Shown one piece after another: positions 20,301 to 31,524 of a stretch of 51,087 nt of DNA (position 1 is its first letter; every line of letters starts with the position of its first letter). The position numbers were made by a program, and so were the translations under genes. This stretch comes from Micractinium sp. NFX-FRZ. Its lineage: Eukaryota > Chlorophyta > Trebouxiophyceae > Chlorellales > Chlorellaceae. The notes under the pieces are model-generated. The model ran no database searches. It was not told the DNA's origin and worked only from the letters and a program-made list of their open reading frames with translations. The stretch covers positions 1 through 51,087 of the forward strand of contig JAPTJF010000448.1 in NCBI GenBank assembly GCA_029339195.1, in the 5' to 3' direction.

Positions 20301-23300
20301 GGCTCCGCTGCTGGCGGCAGCGCAGCAGGCGCCGCCACCTCTGGCAGCGGCAGCAGCAGCACCAGTGCCACCGTGCAGCAGCAGCTGGCGAAGCTGGATG
20401 CTGCGCAGCAGCAGGAGGGCGGCGTCGAGACGGCGCTTGGTGAGAGCTCCCCGCCTTTTGCTTCGGCTGCGCCCGCTTGCCCGCTGCCTGCTTGCCTGCC
20501 TGGTGCGCGCCGCCGCTGGCTGTGGCTACCCGAGCAGCTGCATGGTGTTTTGCCTCGTGCACGAGGGGTGCCGCGCTTGAGCAGCCCCTAGCTGCCAGTC
20601 TGAACTCCCAGCCTTCTGGCGCGCTGATGCTTACCCGATGCGTGTGTCTTTGCAGACGAGTTGATGGGGGATGAGGAGGACAGCGTCAGTATGGGCACCA
20701 GCACCCCTGGCTCGCAGCAGCAGCAGCAGGCTGCCGGCGCAGATGCCACGGGCTCTGCAGCCGCTGGCGCTGGCTCTGCCGGCACAGCAGCTGCTGGCAG
20801 TGCAGCAGAGCCCAATAACGTGCTGGCCCAGATGCAGAAGAAAATAGAGGAGCTTCAAAAGAAGCTGGAGCTGCAGCAGCAGATGGCAGCTGCCCACGGC
20901 AGCACAGCCGCCGCAGGGGACGGCAGCCTGGCTGTCCAGCGGCAGGAGCAGCAGGCAGGTGCAGGTGCTGGCGTTGCTGCCGGCTCTACCGGCGCCGCGT
21001 CTGGCTCCGCCACGGCTGGCAGCACCGCGGGCACAGGCACTGCTGCGGCTTCTGGTGCGCAGGACAGCACTGTCACTGCAGCGCGTCGGGCAGAGATTGA
21101 GCAGCACCTGGAGCGGCTGTCGTCTGGTACTGGCAAGGGTGAGCTGCAGCTGCATGCACGCGTGCACCTCGTGTTTACCCGCCATGCACGCGCGCGCTGC
21201 TGCTGCTGCTGCTGCCTGCGCTCACATTCACCTGCATGCACATGCGTGCTGCTGCTGCTGCTGCTGCTGCTACATGCTTCCGCATTGTCATCAGCAGCGG
21301 CCCGCAGGTGTGCGCAAGGACGCCAAGCAAGCTGCCTTGCTTTGCCCACTTCCATGCCCCCACCACCGCTGACCACCCTCCCATGTTGTCCTGCAACCCA
21401 CTGCGCCTGTGTGCAGGCTCGGCAGTCAACCCATTCTTAGTTGACGATATGCTGGATGATGACGAGGTGGTGGAGCATCAGCAGCCGGGCGCTCCCGCTG
21501 CGGGCCCTGCTGCCGCCGCTGCCTCAGCGGGCAGCAGCGTCGCAGCCCCGGCGGCAGCCCCCAGTGTCGCTGCCAAGGCCAGCGCCAGCTCGGACGGCAA
21601 GCAGCGCCTGGCAGTGGATCCGCTGGGACCGATGAACCCGGCTGCTGGCAGCAACGCCAGCACCACAGCCACAGCCACAGCCACAGCCAGCAGCAGCAGC
21701 GACTCACCTGCTGCCACTGATGGTGCTGCCAATGCCACCACTGGCGGCTCAACTGACAGCGCTGCTGGCTCGAGCAGTGAGGCCGCCACTGGCGGGGGTG
21801 CTCCCGATGCTGCAGCTCCCAGCAGCGCTGCCGAGGAGACAGCCACGCCCACCGGCAGCGGCTCTGCAGCGTCTGGAGAGGCCACCGGCACCGGGGCAGA
21901 CCCACGACAGGGCGCCGCTGGTGGGCAGGGCTCGACTGGCGCCGGAGGCGGCGGCACCGGTGGCAGCACTGCTGGCGGAGCGAGCGCTGATGCCACTGGC
22001 GGAAGCACCAAGCACCCCTATGGCACCCTGGATGCACTGCTTGAGGAGCGGGACGATGCCACCAAGGCCGCCAGTGGAGCTGGAGCAGATGCGCCTGCTG
22101 CGTCCGGAGCCGCTCCCAGCGCCACCGCTGGCATCGGCAGCCAGAGCAGCACAAACACCATGGCCGACGCCGCCGCTGGCAGCACCAGCAGCAGCAGCAG
22201 CAGCACGGCTGGCAGCGCGGGCTCCCTGTCTCTGCCTGCTGAGGGCAGCAATGGTACTGCTGACGCAACCGGCGGTGGCAGCACATCAGCACAACGCTCG
22301 TCCAAGCTGCAGCTGCCTGCTGAGGGTGGCAGCCGCGGTGGCAGCCTGAGTGCCTCAGGTGGTGACAGCTCAGCTGGTGACAGCTCAGCCGGCGATGCCA
22401 GCTCAGCTGGTGATGTCGACAGCGATGGTGATGACAGCTCAGCCGGCGATGGTGACGACAGCTCAGCTGGTGACGCCGCCGGCGGTGGTGACGGCAGCAC
22501 AGCTGCTGGCGCCGACAGCGATGGTGATGACAGCAGCGCTGCCAAGGGTGCCAGGTCAGCTGGTGCAGCCGTTGTCAAGGGTGCCAGCTCCGGCAGCACA
22601 GCAGCCACCGGCACCTCCGCCAAGGCGGCAGGCGGCGGCAAGGGCGCCCATGCTGCTGCTGGTGATGAGGAGCAGGAGGAGGAGAAGGAGGAGGCAGCGC
22701 AGGCAGATAAGGGCACAGCCAGCGCTGCCAGCACAGCTGGGGCCTCTGCTGTCTCCAAGGCGGCGACTGCAACGCCAGCTGTGGCGGCAACGTCTGGCGG
22801 GGCCAAGCCCGCGGGCGGCGGCAAGGCGCAGAAGAAGAAGAAGAAGGGGAATGCAGCCTCCCTGGCTGCCGCTCTGGCTGCAGAGGAGGAGGAGGGGGAG
22901 GGGGATGAGGAGGCAGCGCTCAAGACTGATGCTGAGCAGCCAGAGGAGGCCAAGGAGGAGGAGGAGGAGGAGGAGGCTGACGTAAAGGTGCGCGCCAGCA
23001 AGGCGGCTGGCGCCACCGGCGGCAACACTGGCAGCACCAGCGGCAGCGGCACCACGAGTCGCGGCACTGGCGGCGGCGGAGACACCGGGGATGGCAGCAC
23101 TGGCAGCACTGGGAAGAAGGCCCCAGCAAAGCCGAAGAAGGGCGCTGGCGGCAAGAAGCAGCAGCAGGGGGCGGGGGCGGGATCCGAAGCGGCTGCCAGC
23201 CGGCGCAAGCAGCAGGAGGTCCTGGCGACTGGCGAGGCGGGGCCTGGCGAGGGCAGCGCTCAGCGGCGGGGCCACAGAAAGGCTGGCGCCGGTGGTGCCC

Positions 23301-23308
23301 TACGGTAG
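17348..23308 (+). CDS. Large acidic Ser/Gly/Ala-rich single-pass membrane protein
   Basis: Exons: 17348-17614, 17886-17948, 18116-18247, 18529-19259, 19451-20439, 20656-21138 and 21417-23308; all phases match, about 1518 aa. The N-terminal 154 residues are polar, with WGWG-like DWGSAGWGAAGSG. One membrane segment lies at about 155-170 (GLGLLAFFALVSLIGL). The remainder is low complexity: acidic stretches (EEDFPGPDEDED), Gly/Thr/Ala repeats (GTGTAS units near 19600-19660), a short coiled coil (QMQKKIEELQKKLELQQQM), DSSAGD repeats near 22360-22540, alternating Lys- and Glu-rich blocks, and a basic C-terminus. A possible extra exon near 18370-18420 (LVYSPHSLVYRL) does not fit in phase and was left out. 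Function is unknown. A membrane-anchored, mostly disordered protein is the most that can be inferred. Confidence 0.65.
22350..22545 (+). repeat. DSSAGD-type coding repeats
   Basis: About eight imperfect units of GACAGCTCAGCTGGTGA code for DSSAGD or variants such as DGDDSSAGDGD. They lie in the disordered acidic half of the large membrane protein. Confidence 0.8.
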
Positions 23309-23491
23309 CCACTGTTTCAAGCTGCTGCTGCTGCAGATCTAATACCCATGCGCTGCTCTTTCATTGGCTCCTCCTTTCTTGTTTGCTCCTCCTCTGCACC
23401 TCCTCCTTTCTTGCTTGCTCTGCTCATGTGACTCGCTGAGCTGGCACATTCTGCCCACCAACTTGCAACAGGCCGTGCCATGCTGAGATGA

Positions 23492-23496
23492 TGTAA
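23492..23496 (+). terminator. Candidate TGTAA polyadenylation signal for the acidic membrane protein
   Basis: TGTAA lies 184 nt after the stop at 23308. Confidence 0.5.
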
Positions 23497-24127
23497 TCTC
23501 CTGCCCAGTATCTAGCCTCACTAACCCTTGTTGCAGCGGCTGCGCTCGGTGCAAGCCGCACGCCCACAGGTGGCAGCGCTAGTACTGGCTTGGGGAGTTG
23601 ATTGTGGGGCGGTGCAACGAGCAGGCTGGGGTGGGGCACTGAGAAGAAAGCGAAAGTGTGCACCATTTGCCTTTTTCGTGTTAACCCCACGCAGCCTATT
23701 GTCGAACCCACACTTGGCAGCCCTTCAGCTGAACTCCTCAGGAGCCGTACCAGCGCGGGTAAGGGAGGGCATGCAGTGCAGACACGCTGGCCGTGTCGCT
23801 GCAGTGGCTGCGGGGGCAGGAGGGTGATAGACGGGGTGTGTGGGCGGGCAACTGACAGAACACAGGCAGGGTAGGGTGGATGGGTGGCGGGTGGGTGGGT
23901 GACCTAGCACGACTTGGGCACCAACACCCACTTCTCGGCTGTCAGCGTCTGCTGGCTGGCTGGAGTGGAGTAGCGCACAGAGGGTGTGCCCACCACGTGC
24001 CCCCTCGACTTCCTCCAGCACATCCACTGAAGGAGGCAACCTGCGGCAGCACAAGAGCCACCCTGTGCACCAAGCACAGAGCTTGCCCCAGGCACTCTTG
24101 GCGCCATCAATCCCCCCCCCCCCCCCC

Positions 24128-24132
24128 TTACA
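24128..24132 (-). terminator. Candidate TGTAA polyadenylation signal for BTB-MATH gene A
   Basis: TTACA on +, 231 nt downstream of the stop. The equivalent position downstream of gene B (27427-27431) also carries it. Confidence 0.5.
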
Positions 24133-24186
24133 GATTGCGGCAAGTCACGCACAAAGCCAAACCGTGCATGCACATTACCAGTGTCA

Positions 24187-24282
24187 AAAGGTACGGCCTT
24201 TGCCCCAGGCAGCCCCCTGCTGTGGTGTGCTGGTCATGCGAGGCGCGTCAAAAGCGCTGCCTTGCCCGTTACTGCCATGGCA
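24187..24282. repeat. 3' flank repeat, copy downstream of gene A
   Basis: About 90 bp are similar to 27494-27582 downstream of gene B, sharing CCCCCTGCTGTGGTGTGCT. It lies between the stop and the TGTAA of both genes, so it is part of the duplicated 3' UTR. Confidence 0.8.
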
Positions 24283-24362
24283 AGCATGGCATGGCTCACC
24301 CCATTGACATGCACAGCTGCTTCACAGGGATTGTTAGTCTCCTGCCGGGCTCACGAGCACGC

Positions 24363-26676
24363 TCAGCCGGCCACCCGCTGCGTGTCAGTGATCCAGAGGT
24401 CCAGCCGCAGCAGCAGGCGGTTGTGTGCGAGGAAGCGGCCGGGCGGGGATTGCAGCTGTTCCAGCGGCATGAATCGCGGGGTGGCATACGAAGATGCCAC
24501 CTCCGCACCAAAGGTCCTCGATTCTTCAGAGTTGACAACGTGGTCCTCAGCCGCGCCTGCCGTCACGACGCGCTGGTCTATGGCGGTGATGCAGTAGCGG
24601 GCGGCCACAGACCGCACGCCCAGCCCCGTGGCGTGTGCCGTGTCCATCTCCAACTTCACTGCACCATGTCAAGGCACTTCAGTTGGTTACGCTGTGCGGG
24701 GAAGGGGGGTCAAGTTGGACGGGGTGCTGCAAGCCAGGACACCGGCCAGACTGGTGCACACTTAACATCAGGCTGCTCTCGACCCCATATGTCCTCAGCA
24801 GATGTGGAGACCCTGCCATCAACCGAGTTGGGATACCGAGAGCACCTACCTGATACAAAGTACCCGTGGCCCTCGCCGCAACCATTGGGCCAGACCTGCA
24901 GCCAAGCAGTGGCAGTTGTCACAGGAGCACAGGTCAGGAAGCAGCGACAGAGCACACAAGAAGAAGAAGAAGAAGAAGAAGATTGCAGCCCGAGAGCGTG
25001 GGGTTCAGGAAACCAACAGGGAGTGAAGCCAAAGGCACCAGTCAGCTACTATCAGCCAAAGAGCGCACAAGAGCGGGTCCACCCAAGCAGGAGCCTCTAT
25101 TAGATGTAGATCCCCCACAACCTGCATCTGCAGGTGCCACCGCACTCCGTACACCCACCTGCAGGCGCCACTTGACGCCCCCCACCACCACCCAGGGCGG
25201 CGAGTGCATGCAACCGATGCCCGGCTGAGAGAAGCCGTCCATTTCGAATGTGAAGCCGCCCGCCACGTCAGCGCTTCTCCTGGGGCGTACGTCGCGCACT
25301 GGAGGCACCCAATGCAGGCTGCACACAGCCCGATCCCTAGTCATCCCCAGCAGCTGCACCAGCGTGGCACTGTCCAAGGTTGCCAGCGCCTCAGGCAGGC
25401 CCTCTGTCCACTGCAGGCTCGCCGCCGCCAGCTTGTCCGCGATTGCCTCCATGCAGCCGTTCCTCACAGCGCTCAGCTGGCAGGTCTGGGCCACGCGCAG
25501 CGCGGCCAGCAGCTGGGTCATGCTCACATCTTCCGGGGCTAGCCGGGTGGTCAGCACTGCGGGACAAGTGTGTTTGTCGCGTGCCAATGCGTGTCAGTGT
25601 GCCAATATGCATGCCAGTGTGTGCCAATGTGTGACCCTTGGAGCAGATGGGTGAGCACTGAGGGCAGAGGTGACACTTGATGGTGCTGCACTTTGCACAG
25701 GCCATGCCGGCAGGCACGAGCCAGGAGTACTGCGCCCCTCCCAAGGCCCTGCCCTGCCAAGCTCAGGCCCATGCAGTGCCACGCCTCAGTGCAGCATGCA
25801 CAGCGCGACCGAGTGCAGCTGAGCCACCGACGATACCTATGCCAGCAGCCACACCCACCCACCCTGCAAGTACAGGTCCAGGCCGTGCAGCAGGCGGGGG
25901 GCATCCAGCTTGTGAGCCAGCCCGCTCACGCCGCCCAGGTGGCCCGCCTCTGCCAGGGAGCTGCAGTTGGCGAGGCTGATCTCCTGGGGGCAGTAGGCCA
26001 GGCGCAGGAAGCAGGCCGCTGCCTCCACGCTCACGCCCTCAAACACTGCCGACAGATCCAGCGGGGCCGCCTGCATGGCATGGGTGGCAGCCACCATTGC
26101 ATTTCATCGTTACAGTGTGCCCCCAGGGGGAGATGGGGGGCGTCTGGGGCACGCTGCCTTGTGATTGAGGGCTGACACCGCCGGCGGCTGGCTCATCATG
26201 ATTTGATGTGTGCTGGGCATTGAGCAGGCTGGCGTGAGAGTGCAACAGAGCTGCCCAAAGGCGCAGCGGATACCTCGCCAACAAGGGCATGGCCAAGGGT
26301 GCCCGCTCACCTCCCCGGCGGCCCCAACACCGCCCTCGCGCTGCGCAAGGAACAGCTCCCGCAGCACCGCCGACTGCGCGCTCAGCGCCTGGCTGTGCAG
26401 TGGCAGCCGCGTGCCCCCCACAATAGCGTAGCAGTCTGACAGGGGCTCCAGGGCCGCCTCTGGCAGGTAGAATGCCTGGGGCTGGGCGGGGTCCAAGGCG
26501 GCCAGGTCTGCGGGCAGCGGGCCGTTGTGCATGCAGCCGGCGCCGCCGCCCTCGGGGGTGCCGTCTGGGGCGGCCTCGTTCGAGCCGCCCACGGCGGAGC
26601 GCCACACTAAGAAACGGTTCGTCTCCTCCGCCACCCATCGGACAGCAGCGGACCAGCCCTGCCTCGGGGATGCCAT
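24363..26676 (-). CDS. BTB-BACK-MATH protein A (probable CUL3 adaptor)
   Basis: Exons: 26676-26311, 26070-25863, 25556-25159, 24895-24850 and 24658-24363; phases 0, 1, 0, 1 match, 437 aa. A unique N-terminal extension (MASPRQGWSAAVRWVAEE) precedes the BTB domain (EPLSDCYAIVGGTRLPLHSQ, then SAQSAVLRELFL). The second BTB half and a BACK-like helical region occupy exons 2-3 (RVAQTCQLSAVRNGCMEAIA). The MATH domain runs from GGFTFEMDGFSQ through VGGVKWRLQVWPNGC to LLLRLDLWITD. BTB-MATH proteins typically bind cullin-3 by the BTB and substrate by the MATH domain; here the order is the reverse of plant MATH-BTB proteins. Unlike B, C and D, the first coding exon is long and there is no mini-exon. Intron 3 holds an AAG microsatellite, intron 2 a TGTGCCAAT-type repeat. 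Confidence 0.85.
24957..24984. repeat. AAG microsatellite in intron 3 of gene A
   Basis: About eight AAG units lie between MATH exons 3 and 4. They are intronic by the model. Confidence 0.85.
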
Positions 26677-27426
26677 GGCGCGACGGGTATTGGCCTCGGG
26701 ACGCGGGACAACGTCGCGTCACGGTAGCGATCTCGACAACCTAAAACGAGTGTTGAAACAAAAAAAAAGATTGGGGATACAGGAACGCGCTGGAGCGCTT
26801 CGCTGCACGTTGCTGCTGGCCGGCGGCAGGGCAGCAGGCGCAGCGCACACAGCGGGGCTGACAACGGCGGCAGGCCCAAGTCACCTCTCTGGAGAGGAAA
26901 ACGCCTAGTATGCATTGAAATTACCCCCCAGGCCTTCTCAGACCCACCCGATGCACGCACTGCCGAGCCCGCAGAGCGCTGCTGCGCAAACATTGCCGTG
27001 CCCACTCAGCTTCCTGCAACTGAGCTCCCTCAGCCGCCCGCGCTGCAGCGCCTGCTCCCTCGCTGCACAGCTTCGTCAAGCAGCCCACCACCCTGCAATG
27101 GGATCCCAAGCCTGCGTTATGTGCGTGTCATCTCTTGCCCACTTCGAACTCAATGAGCGGCACAGGTAAGCACAGTGACATGGTTCAAGCGCTGCCCCCG
27201 CGTGCTGCTTCCCGTCGGTTGTTTCATTGGCCCTTGTCACTCTTATTAACAACTGAATCAAGCACTCACATGGCTCGGCCTCGGTGCCATGGTGTGAGAC
27301 CCAGTTGCCTGATTGACCGTTGGCAATATAGTCGCTGCACGCTGGTAACCACCAGGCACACCTGCCGCAGCAGGCGGTCCGCAGCCAGGCACAGAGCCAC
27401 CCCATGCACTGTTTGTGCCACACATT

Positions 27427-27431
27427 TTACA
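27427..27431 (-). terminator. Candidate TGTAA polyadenylation signal for BTB-MATH gene B
   Basis: TTACA on +, 256 nt after the stop, at the position equivalent to that of gene A. Confidence 0.5.
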
Positions 27432-27493
27432 GACCTGTATACTGCGATCCACACACATCATCAATGTGCACGCACAAGCAATACGTCATAATG

Positions 27494-27582
27494 AACGGCC
27501 TGTGCCCCAGATGGCCCCCTGCTGTGGTGTGCTTGTCACGCAAAGCGCACCACAAGCGCCGCCCTGCCCATTACTGCCACCT
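27494..27582. repeat. 3' flank repeat, copy downstream of gene B
   Basis: Partner of 24187-24282. The match extends beyond coding sequence, so the A/B duplication included the 3' UTR. Confidence 0.8.
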
Positions 27583-27686
27583 TCTGTGTGCCCATCCCCC
27601 CCGCCTCAAACTGCCATCAGCCCAGGCTTCCATCCCTTTCTGTCAGGCGGCCGCCGCAACCCGCTTGGCAGGCTCGAGCCCGGCTC

Positions 27687-29622
27687 TTAAGTCTCGCGCG
27701 TGCCGGTGATCCAGATCTCCGCCCGCAGCAGCAGGCGGTCGTGCACCAGGAAGCCCCGGTCTGGGCTGCGCAGCTGCTCCAGCGGCAGGAAGTTGGCCCA
27801 CCCCCAATTGGTGGCGTGTGCATGAAAGATGTTGGGTGTGCGCGAGATGTCTCCTCGGGAGTGGTCTTGGGAGTATGCGCCAGGGCCCAGGCGCTGGTCC
27901 AGGGCAGTCACTCGGAAGCGCGCCCGCACGGAGCGCGCGCCGACAGCTCGGGCGTGGGAGGCGTCCAGGGAAAGGAACACTGCAGCACAGAGGTGTGCGC
28001 GGCGGGGGGCGCCACGTTGGGCGCAATTCGTATTGTGCGGCTTCTGGTAGTGCAAGCGCAAGCTACATGCGGGTGTATAAGGCAGCATATGCCAGATGCT
28101 GAGGGTTGGGGGCAGCGCTCTCACCCGACAGATGGGTGCCCCTTCCACTCCCATACCCCGCTGGGTACACCTGCAGCACTGGGTCAGGGTGGGGGTGCGT
28201 GTGCCCAGACTCGGCCGTGCGATGACCCAAAAACCCCAAAGGGTACCGCAGCCAAAGGGTACCGCAGTGGTTGTTTGAGGCACCGGTGTTTCAAACAACT
28301 CAAACTCTCCCCTCCCCTCCAACCCGCGCACCTCCAGGTTCCATTTGAAGCCCCCGACTTCCACGCAGGGCATGGAGAGGGGCGTGTCAGGGCTAAAGTT
28401 CAGCTTGGAGAAGCCCTCCAGTGCGCACGTGAAGCCGCCCGCCACGTCAGCGCTGCTGACGGGGCGCACATCAAACACGCGTGTTGCCCAGAGGAAGCCC
28501 TGCACCGCCCGCTCTCCTGTGATCTGCACCAGCCTCACCAGCAGCTCGCCATCCAAAGCAGCCAGGGCCTCTGAGTGCTGCCTGGGCCAGCCGGGGCCTG
28601 CAGCAGCCAGGGCGTCAGCCAAGGCTTCCAGGAAACGGTCCTGCAGGGCGCTGAGCTGGCAGGTCTCCGCCACCTGCAGTGCGCACAGCAGCTGCGCGGT
28701 GCTGCCATGCTGAGTGGGGAGGGAGCTGGCGAGGCCTGAGGGCGCAGGGGAGGGGTGGCAGGGAGGATTTGGCATGGCATGGAGCACATACTTGCAAATT
28801 GCAAGCTCCCAAGGTGGCAGGCAGTCCACACTGCAGCGACTGCCGAATCGGCGCGCGACTCGGCCCTCAGATGCAAAGTTAGCTGCCTGCCACACCGGAC
28901 CTGCCTGACCCACCTACCCAACAGATAGCCCTCAATGCCTTGCAGCAATGTGAATGCATTTAGTTTGTCAGCCAGCCGAGCCACGCCCGCCAGGTGGCCT
29001 GCTGCAGACAGCGCAGCCATGCAGGCCGGGCTGCCTTCCTGCGGGCTGTACAAGAGGCGCAGAAAGCATGCAGCATCCGCTGGGGCACTGCCCTCAAATG
29101 CTGCTGACAGGTTGGGAGGGACCTGCAGAGAAGAGGCAAGGGAGGTGAAACAGGCATGGGCAGCGGAGGCGTTGTGCAGGGCACTCTGTTGTAGGGCTGA
29201 ATTCCGACGTCCACTTCAAAGCATTGCTGCGCTAAACCTGCACCTCGCTGCCAATGCCGCCCTCGCGCTGCGCCAGGAACAGCTCCCGCAGCACCGCCGA
29301 GTGTGCGCTCAGAATCTGGCTGTGCAGCGGCAGCCGCACGCCCGCCACAGTTGCGAAGCAGTCTGAGAGGGGCTCCAGAGCGGCATTGGGCAGATAGAAG
29401 GCCGGGGTCAGGGTGGCGTCCAGTGCTGCCATGTCCACATCGACCAGGGCGGCGGCCTGAGCGCCCGCCCTGCTCTGCTCCCCACTTTCAGCCCTGCGCT
29501 GGGATCGTTTGGGTTGCTCGGGTCACGCTCGCGGGTGCAAAGGTTCCGCCTGGGCGCCAAGCATGCACCCAGTGGAAGGCATGCAAGCTAAGCAAACCCC
29601 TCGAAACCCACCGAGTGCTCAT
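27687..29622 (-). CDS. BTB-BACK-MATH protein B
   Basis: Exons: 29622-29612 (ATGAGCACTCG, 11 nt), 29493-29244, 29122-28918, 28735-28332, 28170-28125 and 27979-27687; phases 2, 0, 1, 0, 1 match, 402 aa. The first exon codes only MST and two bases of Arg and is followed by a good donor (GTGGGT). There is no in-frame ATG before the BTB domain in exon 2, so an upstream start exon is required. BTB: EPLSDCFATVAGVRLPLHSQ. BACK-like: QVAETCQLSALQDRFLEALA. MATH: GGFTCALEGFSKL, VGGFKWNLEVYPAG, LLLRAEIWITG. It is divergently paired with the hydrolase on + (250 bp between start codons), so the two may share regulation. Confidence 0.82.
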
Positions 29623-29872
29623 CGCGCGCGCGGCTCGGTCGAGCTCCCTGCGGCCCTCACGTGCAGCGCCTGCGGCAGAGAAAATTGCGTGCGCGAGGTC
29701 CCACGGCGCGAGGTTGGAGCAGCTGCGCTCGAGGCCTGATGTGCGGAAGGTGAGCAGGCACAGCACAGCAGGGAAGCCCAGCATGCCAGTCTGGCCATGC
29801 TCTCCTTTAGTTGTTCATTCCCTGTCTTCCATCCGTCAGCCTGCCAGTCATTGGCAGCCGACTCTGCATTTC
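29623..29872. promoter_or_regulatory. Head-to-head upstream region of gene B and the hydrolase (250 bp)
   Basis: It separates ATG 29622 (-) and ATG 29873 (+). It must hold both promoters and 5' UTRs unless the hydrolase has an upstream exon. No specific element is recognised. Confidence 0.4.
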
Positions 29873-31524
29873 ATGGAGCCGGACGCTCCACCTCAGCTGA
29901 AGCCCGAAGTGCCTCGGCACCACGTGCAGCTGCCAGACGGCAGGCGGCTGGCCTTCCTAGTCTATGGGGCGCCGCTGCAAGCACCCAAGGGAGGACACAC
30001 GGCCAGCGCAGGCGCCGACCGCGGCGGCGCCGGCGAGGCCCTGGCCCCGGCTGACCACTCGCGCCGCCAGACGGTCGTGCTCTTCGTGCACGGCGTGCCC
30101 GGCTCTGCCAGCGAGGCGGCGCCTCTGGCGGCAGCGCTGCAAGAGGCGGCAGCAGCAGGCTGTGGGGCGGGGGGGCGGGGAGGTGCCGGCACTGCCGTCA
30201 CAGTGCTGTCAGTGGACCGCCCTGGCCTGGGGCACTCAACCCGCAGTCACCAACTCAGCCTGGCCTCCTTTGCTGCCGACCTAGGGCAGCTGCTGGAATG
30301 CCTTGGGCTGCGCCAGGTGGAGGCGGTGTGTGGTGAGAGCGGTGGTGGGCCGTACGCAGCCGCCGCAGCCGCCCTGCTGGGAGAACAGCGAGTGAGGCAG
30401 CTGCACCTGATTGCTGCTCTCGGCCCGCTGGACTGCGGGCAGGGGCTCAGTGCGACCGGCGTGGATGGGCTGACGGCGGGACTTCTGCGCTGGCGAGCCA
30501 CCCCGCTGGCTCGGTGCCTGCACCGTCTTCTGAAGTGGCTGGCAGAGGTGAGGGGCACCCACCTAACGCCTAGTTGGGCCGAGGAGCGTCCTCTGTTGGC
30601 TTGGCTGCCAGCCTGTGTGACCACAGCCACATGGGTGCCTGCCCGTCTCCCTCGAGTCAGCTGGGCGTTGCTTTGCGCATCACATCTCCCGACGACTGCA
30701 CATGTCACCGCGCTCCGTGCCCCCGCTGCCCCCTGCCCTCAACTGCAGCCTCAAACTGCAGCGCTGGCCGGCCTGACCAAGCCTGAGCTGGGCCCCGCAA
30801 ACAGAGCCTGCACTCTCCATCTTACCACTCCCCCTCTCTTCGCCGCCTCCTCCTCCCTCCCGTGCAGCGCTGGCCGGCCTTTGTCAAGCGACAGCTGGCC
30901 GCTGACCTGGGCCCCGCAGACAGGCCAGTGCTAGCGGCCCACCCGCATCTGCAAGGCCTGATACTGGACGTGATGAGGGGGGCGTACCGACAGGGCGTGG
31001 GCGGCGTGCTGGATGACTACCGCTCGCTGCGGGCAATCTGGGAGGGTTTCGATGTGCGGGACATCCGCTGCAGGTGCGCGGCGCGGGGCGGGGCGGGTGA
31101 CATTACATGCGAGGCTCGGCAATGGAGCCGCCTGGGGGCGGGGCAGGCAGCGGCCGCTGCCAGTGCGGGGCCGGGGTCGAGCCTGGAGGGCGGCGGACGG
31201 CAACGTAGGAGCAGGGCAGCCAAGGGCGTGCAGGATGTGCGTCCCTGGGCGCTTGGTTGCTCATGCTGGTGCTGGCCAGCAGCCTCGCCCTCCCACCAGA
31301 ATGCCTGGAGCAGCCGCTTTGTGCCCGCCCGCCTCCCCTTGCTGCCTCCTTGCAGGACCACCATCTGGCACGGCGCAGAGGACGCCTGCGTGCCGCCGTC
31401 GCATGCCCGCTGGTATGCGGCTCGCATCCCAGGGGCAAGCCTGCGCCTGCAGGAGGGCGAGGGGCACCTCACCATTGCGGGGCGCGGCGGGCAGGTGGCC
31501 GCTGCCATACTAGAGGCGGCTTGA
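29873..31524 (+). CDS. Alpha/beta-hydrolase fold protein
   Basis: Exons 29873-30547, 30868-31073 and 31356-31524; phases 0 and 2 match, 349 aa. The oxyanion motif is VLFVHGVPGS (about 69-78), the nucleophile elbow GESGGG (Ser about 156), the acid Asp about 303 in HGAEDACVP, and the base His about 331 in GEGHLTI, so the catalytic triad is complete. VDRPGLGHS is typical of the family. The substrate cannot be told; esterase, epoxide hydrolase-like or thioesterase roles are possible. There is no clear transit peptide from ATG 29873, but the frame is open upstream. It is inserted on the opposite strand between BTB-MATH genes B and C. Intron 1 contains a decayed copy of the start of exon 2 with its acceptor at 30759-30806. 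Confidence 0.82.
30759..30925 (+). repeat. Duplicate of hydrolase exon 2 start and acceptor
   Basis: CAGCGCTGGCCGGCCT at 30759 recurs at 30865 (offset 106 bp), where it forms the real acceptor and exon 2 start. GAGCTGGGCCCCGCAAACAG further on in the first copy matches GACCTGGGCCCCGCAGACAG in the exon. The intronic copy has decayed. Confidence 0.8.

Larger units (their letters stand above)
23309..24362. other. Tail-to-tail intergenic region
   Basis: This is between the large + membrane-protein gene and BTB-MATH gene A. A + TGTAA at 23492-23496 and a - TGTAA at 24128-24132 are the likely 3' ends. A C-homopolymer of about 15 lies at 24113-24127. The 24187-24280 stretch closely resembles the 3' flank of gene B at 27494-27582. 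Confidence 0.5.
26677..27686. other. Intergenic region between BTB-MATH genes A and B
   Basis: It contains the gene B 3' UTR and gene A promoter. A - TGTAA lies at 27427-27431, a repeat shared with the gene A flank at 27494-27582, and an A-rich run at 26757-26770 just upstream of gene A. No further gene is seen. Confidence 0.5.

Noticed and set aside
29303..30934. A single 543-codon + gene covering the hydrolase
   Set aside because: The frame runs through the opposite-strand BTB exon and past a clear donor at 30548; only 29873-30547 is conserved hydrolase sequence.
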